Shown here: in pieces, positions 8,501 to 11,446 of the stretch
Numbering within the stretch: position 1 is the stretch's first letter
Layout of the letters: each line of letters starts with the position of its first letter
NCBI GenBank assembly: GCA_019693395.1
Contig: JAAMXP010004316.1
Coordinates: 1-11,446 of the forward strand
Source of the DNA: Ettlia oleoabundans
Taxonomy: Eukaryota; Chlorophyta; Chlorophyceae; Chlamydomonadales
Direction: 5' to 3'
DNA length: 11,446 nucleotides
The notes under the pieces: model-generated
What the model was told of the DNA's origin: nothing
Databases searched by the model: none
Seen by the model: the letters and a program-made list of their open reading frames with translations, nothing else
Program-made: the position numbers and the translations under genes

Positions 8501-11424
8501 GGTGGGAGCGGTGGTGATGGTACGGCACTGCCATCTGTGCCCCAATGTTCACCGGAAACATCGCCCACAGACCTGCGTGCTTGCCTCTTGTGGGGGTTGT
8601 ACTTCATGTGTGTCTGCCAACAAATGTTGTCTGCTCATGTGGCTGCCTCTTGTTTGTGCAGAAGGATCAGCGGCTGACAGGGTTGCACAGAGATATTGAG
8701 GAGCTGCTGTTTGACCCCAACTTCAAGGGTGCTGTGGGTAAGGGCGCGGCTGACCCACTGTTTCACATTGCCTATACACTGCTATTGTCTGTCCTTGTGG
8801 AAAGAAGCAGCAAGTGACGTGAGTGCAAGCTGCCTGACGATGTACGCACTGCGAGCTGGTGATGATAGTGGCGCACGATTTGTACCCAGGTCCCAGAGTA
8901 GGAGATGGCGTTGTAGGGCATGGGCACGGGCACTTGCACACTTGCTCAAGCAGTTCGTCTGCGCTCCCCGCCCTCACCTGCTGCAGGCCAGCTGGAGGAT
9001 CGCAACAAGCCCATCCTGTTTTCAATGGTGGGTTGGGTGTATTGTTTATTGTGCCAGTTTTCAAGTGGAAGGCCTGATGTTGGATGCAGATGCCGGGCCT
9101 TGAGGGAAGGATCCCGGGCCTGACAGGCTTGGCTAACCACAACCTGGAGGCAAGCGAGCCGCCGGGGAGCCTCCCCGCCTGGCACTTAAGCCTGCGTGCC
9201 TGCTGGGTCAAGCTTTGAAACTACACTCACCGCCTGGGTGATACCGCTGCACTTGCGAAGGCTGTTGCCATCTGTGATCTGCCCCCGCCATTGCCTTTCA
9301 GGCGCGGCTGGACAAGGTGAAGAACCTGACGGGGCTGGCTGAGTGGTACGGCCAGAACGAGCGGCTGAGGGGCCTGGTCAACCTGGTCATTGTCGGTGCG
9401 TGGTTGCCCAGGAATGAGGAGCGAGCCCTTGGGTTTATTGGGGGTTGCTAAGGTTGCAGAATGGTCGGATCAGCTGTTAGTTGGTTTCACCCGCTGTTGG
9501 CTGTCAGCTGCCTCACTTCCGCATCACCATCTTCCTTCCTGTCAGCCTGGACCGCACCCCATCCCAGGCAATGTGGCCCTGCAGGGCGGTGTGCTTCCAA
9601 GCGCCTACCAGCTCACTAGCTCTTGACCTCCCTGTGAGCGTCTCTCTTAACCCCGGTGTTCTGCCTGCAGGCGGCGTGATCGACCCCTCGGCTACCATGG
9701 ACCGTGAGGAGGCGGATGAGTGTCGCAAGATGCACGGCATCATGGAAGCCTACAACATGCACTCATGCTTCAGATGGATTGTGGCGCAGGCAAGGCCCTG
9801 GGCCAGCCACCACACCGGCCAGCCAGCAGGACTTGAGGGAGCCAGCGCTGGAGCGTCGCTCAGTGAGGGCCTTATCCTGTGCTGTCAGTGTTGCTACAAG
9901 GGCAAACAGCAGGCAGCTGTGCATTCATGTGCATTGCCAGCCACACCTGTCTCACACGGCTTTCACCCCCTACGTGCTCAGCGTGCCCATCCACCATCCT
10001 CCTTTGGCAATTCGTCATTGCAGAAGAACCGTGTTCGCAACGGCGAGCTGTACCGATACATCGCTGACACACACGGCGCCTTTGTTCAGCCTGCCCTCTA
10101 CGAGGGTGGGTGGCTGGCCGCATTTGCACCGAGGATATTGTCGGCCTGCCTGGTGGTGTGGCTGGTGATGGATGCACATGGGATGGGATGGAAATGGGTC
10201 GGGGCGTCTTCTGCTGCGGGAATATCAGTTGGATGTTTATTCTCTAATGGGGGGGCCACCTTGTGAAGAGGGCGCCAGGGGCGTCGTCGCCCTCACCCCG
10301 CCCCAACCTTCCTTTCCTCTTTCTTGCCCGCAGCCTTTGGCCTGACTGTGGTTGAGGCCATGACCTGCGGGCTGCCCACCTTTGCCACCAACCATGGCGG
10401 ACCGTCAGAGATTATCAAACACAACAAATCGGGTGGGTGACATGAGTGGTGGTGGTGGTGTGGTGTGTGTGGGCGCGGTGTGTGTGTGTGTGTGGTGGTG
10501 GTGGTGGGGGGGGGGGACAAGGCACTTTGTCTCCTACCTTACCGCTTCCATCAAGCGATGTTGTAAGCTGAGCTAAGAGCATCAAGGCCATCATGCGATG
10601 CTCACAATATATCTTCACCCCCTGTGCACTACCAACCCCCACCTCCAGGCTTCCACATTGACCCCTACCACGGCGCCGATGCCGCCGACCTCATGGCCAA
10701 CTTCTTTGAGCGATGCGCGCGGGTAACTACTGGGCATTGGCGGTCCAACCTGCCAACCTGCTTGTGTAGTTCATGTCCCTGTATTCAGAGCCACTACATC
10801 GAAAACCTAAGCATGAGCGCTGTGGGTGAAGGGTTGTATGCGGGAGTATTGGTTGAAGGAACGAGGGGAAGGCATTATTGGAAATGGTTGTGTTGCTTTG
10901 CTCTTAAGCTGCACCCTGGTGTGGAACAAACCTTCCATTCTGCACAGTTGGTAAACCAAAAAACGAAGTCACCTGGGTGACGCCCCTACCCTACAGGACC
11001 CTGGCCACTGGACCAAGGTCAGCGAAGGCGCTATGGAGCGCATTTTTTCACGGTAGGGCCTGAAACGCGAGGGTTGGGGACAGAGGTGGGGGTGGGTGGC
11101 ATTCAGTTGGAAGGAGCACTTGGTGTGCTGGTGGGCATGCAGTGCAGTGGTGCGTAGTTTCAGGGAGTATATGCTGTGGTCGCAATCGGCAAATGCAGTG
11201 CAACTTTCCACTTCAACCCACCCACTCGATGCTAACTCAGCGGCAGGCTCCCTCACCTTGCTTTGCCCTGACTGCCTTCCCGGTTCTCCTCCCTGCACCT
11301 GTTCCACCACCCCTCAGGTACACCTGGGGCATCTACGCCAACCGCCTCGTCACGCTGAGCCACATCTACACCTTCTGGAAGCACGTCACAAGCCTGGAAT
11401 CGAGAGAGACCAAACGCTACTTGG
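2412..11424 (+). CDS. SUS: Sucrose synthase (GT-B, GT4 family), 3' end outside window
   Basis: Catalyses sucrose + UDP to UDP-glucose + fructose, reversibly, normally in the cytosol; plant enzymes are tetramers. Twenty-six exons join to 821 residues, slightly longer than the matching part of plant enzymes because of an N-terminal extension of about 20-35 residues. Regulatory domain: about 38-155, with RNE near 48 and KEKL near 145. The ENOD40-binding-type region follows (IGNGVSFLN, 185-193). GT-B core: [10 protein letters not shown] from 313, PDTGGQ 331-336, IAHALEKTK with His472, ARLDKVKN with Arg613 and Lys618, [15 protein letters not shown] 684-698, and the E-x7-E pair Glu709/Glu717 in EAFGLTVVE. 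These match the catalytic and UDP-binding residues of plant sucrose synthase. The ATG at 2412 follows an in-frame stop at 2373, with A at -3 and G at +4. Sucrose-phosphate synthase is excluded by the N-terminal domain and the [15 protein letters not shown] segment. About 25-35 C-terminal residues are missing. Confidence 0.95.
2582..2921 (+). other. Sucrose synthase intron 1, with assembly gap
   Basis: A GTAAGT donor and TTGCAG acceptor bound this intron. Four N bases at 2872-2875, between CCCCGGG and CTCCCCC, mark a sequencing or assembly gap, so the true intron length is unknown. Nothing else recognisable is present. Confidence 0.9.
2872..2875. other. Assembly gap (NNNN)
   Basis: Four ambiguous bases flanked by G- and C-rich runs. 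A four-base run is probably a placeholder, so missing sequence could be longer. It lies in an intron and does not affect the coding model. Confidence 0.95.
3467..3977 (+). other. Sucrose synthase intron 3 (511 nt)
   Basis: Bounded by GTAGGC and TTTCAG. The codon split across it joins GAA-G to AC, giving Asp. I looked for an extra exon, a small RNA or a mobile-element remnant and see none. Confidence 0.85.
4933..5234 (+). other. Sucrose synthase intron 7 (302 nt)
   Basis: A phase 0 intron bounded by GTGAGT and GCGCAG, following LLEKHEDE and preceding ELIGAVSG. Nothing else recognisable inside. Confidence 0.85.
5346..5482 (+). other. GC-AG intron 8 of sucrose synthase
   Basis: The junction CAG|GCGGGT ... 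ATGCAG|GCACCT is phase 0 and yields [17 protein letters not shown], which aligns without a gap to the plant LLDLLEAPD...LEKF segment. The nearest phase-compatible GT is at 5340 (ATT|GTGCAG), which lacks the usual AG before the cut and would delete two residues. Downstream GT choices put the join into a stop codon. Confidence 0.82.
5540..5732 (+). other. GC-AG intron 9 of sucrose synthase
   Basis: The junction AAG|GCATGC ... GTACAG|GTTGTT is phase 0 and gives [16 protein letters not shown], matching the plant [15 protein letters not shown] region. The only in-phase GT nearby is ACC|GTCAAC at 5581, a weak donor that would insert 14 residues into a conserved strand. The GC donor is therefore preferred. 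Confidence 0.82.
5805..6426 (+). other. Sucrose synthase intron 10 (622 nt, the longest)
   Basis: Starts GTGCGA right after PDTGGQ and ends GCTCAG before VVYILDQV, as in plant enzymes where these segments are contiguous. Its first 180 or so nt stay open in the gene's frame, but the peptide is unrelated to sucrose synthase and ends at a stop, so retention would truncate the enzyme. No RNA gene or transposon remnant recognised. Confidence 0.85.
8419..8661 (+). other. GC-AG intron 17 of sucrose synthase
   Basis: The junction CAG|GCAAAT ... GTGCAG|AAGGAT is phase 0 and gives [16 protein letters not shown], matching the plant YFSYTEKEKRLTALH segment. Reading on from the GC, no codon begins with GT before an in-frame TGA, so no phase-compatible GT donor exists downstream. 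The intron is 243 nt and contains G-rich tandem repeats. Confidence 0.87.
8443..8520 (+). repeat. G-rich GGT/GGC repeat in intron 17
   Basis: A stretch of GGTGG-type runs on the coding strand. Within it the 15-mer GGTGGTGGTGGGAGC (8495-8509) is preceded by a 12-nt copy (8483-8494) and followed by a partial one. The many G-runs could form a G-quadruplex in the pre-mRNA shortly after the GC donor. This is a local slippage repeat with no coding similarity. Confidence 0.8.
9790..10023 (+). other. GC-AG intron 21, in-frame and stop-free
   Basis: The junction CAG|GCAAGG ... TTGCAG|AAGAAC is phase 0 and gives [20 protein letters not shown], matching plant [19 protein letters not shown]. The GC donor is close to the consensus of GC-AG introns. 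At 234 nt the intron is 78 codons with no stop in the gene's frame. The encoded peptide is Ser/Ala/Cys-rich and has no family counterpart, so it is treated as intron. Confidence 0.85.
10446..10516 (+). repeat. GGT/GT microsatellite and G11 run in intron 23
   Basis: Mixed GGT and GT dinucleotide repeats, ending in eleven G bases at 10506-10516, start shortly after the GTGGGT donor. Such tracts are length-variable and prone to sequencing error. No effect on the coding model. Confidence 0.85.
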
Positions 11425-11446
11425 GTGGGTGAATGGTGCTTTTGGG

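Larger units (their letters stand above)
2412..11424 (+). other. SUS: Exon map of sucrose synthase
   Basis: Exons 1-26: 2412-2581, 2922-3131, 3381-3466, 3978-4057, 4227-4309, 4528-4587, 4854-4932, 5235-5345, 5483-5539, 5733-5804, 6427-6501, 6741-6877, 7085-7213, 7373-7456, 7745-7865, 8111-8194, 8341-8418, 8662-8737, 8987-9027, 9302-9395, 9671-9789, 10024-10105, 10334-10432, 10649-10722, 10997-11052, 11318-11424. Total 2464 nt, ending in phase 1. Each junction was chosen by splice consensus, frame continuity and similarity across the join to plant sucrose synthase. The smallest exon is exon 19 (41 nt). Introns 8, 9, 17 and 21 use GC donors. The N-terminal half of exon 1 and the last donor (GTGGGT at 11425) are the least certain ends. 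Confidence 0.85.

Noticed and set aside
7943..8677. A 244-codon plus-strand open frame
   Set aside because: It is in a different frame from sucrose synthase exons 16-18 and overlaps them. Much of it is translated G-rich repeat (Gly runs). A shadow frame.
9086..9220. Sequence in intron 19 encoding GLTGLANH, reminiscent of NLTGLAEW in exon 20
   Set aside because: The similarity is confined to a few residues, no further alignment follows, and there is no splice context. Probably chance rather than an exon duplicate.
9481..10266. A 261-codon open frame that could be called as one single-exon gene
   Set aside because: Its middle parts are exons 21 and 22 of sucrose synthase. The flanking and intervening residues have no family similarity and are intron sequence in the same frame.

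Overview
The window is nuclear DNA from a photosynthetic eukaryote, most likely a green alga. It holds two intron-rich genes arranged head to head. Coding exons are short (41 to 210 nt for the right-hand gene), introns are mostly 140 to 300 nt, and 17 of 25 complete introns in that gene end in GCAG, an acceptor preference familiar from chlorophyte genomes. The lineage is an inference; a streptophyte alga is not excluded.

Left part (minus strand, 136-2009): the 5' part of a gene for PTPA, the phosphotyrosyl phosphatase activator (PP2A phosphatase activator). Five exons encode 316 residues, covering most of the conserved domain; the C-terminal exon or exons lie beyond the left edge. The protein has an Ala/Pro-rich N-terminal extension with four APW motifs.

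Middle (2010-2411): 402 bp between the two start codons, a shared divergent promoter region. It carries a minus-strand TATAAAT and a 13-bp tandem repeat.

Right part (plus strand, 2412-11424): a gene for plant-type sucrose synthase. I resolved 26 exons encoding 821 residues with continuous frame and family-like sequence throughout, from the N-terminal regulatory domain to the C-terminal helices after the GT-B core. The last stretch of the protein is beyond the right edge. Four of the 25 complete introns (8, 9, 17, 21) begin with GC rather than GT, an unusually high share for one gene. One of these, intron 21, is a multiple of three with no in-frame stop, so its retention would add 78 residues to the catalytic domain.

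The genes probably share upstream control. PTPA acts on PP2A, and plant sucrose synthase is regulated by phosphorylation, but nothing here shows that one protein acts on the other. I see no RNA gene, transposon, CRISPR array or prokaryotic element. The strongest leads are the GC-AG cluster, the open intron 21, the novel N-termini of both proteins, and the presence of sucrose synthase in what looks like a green-algal genome.
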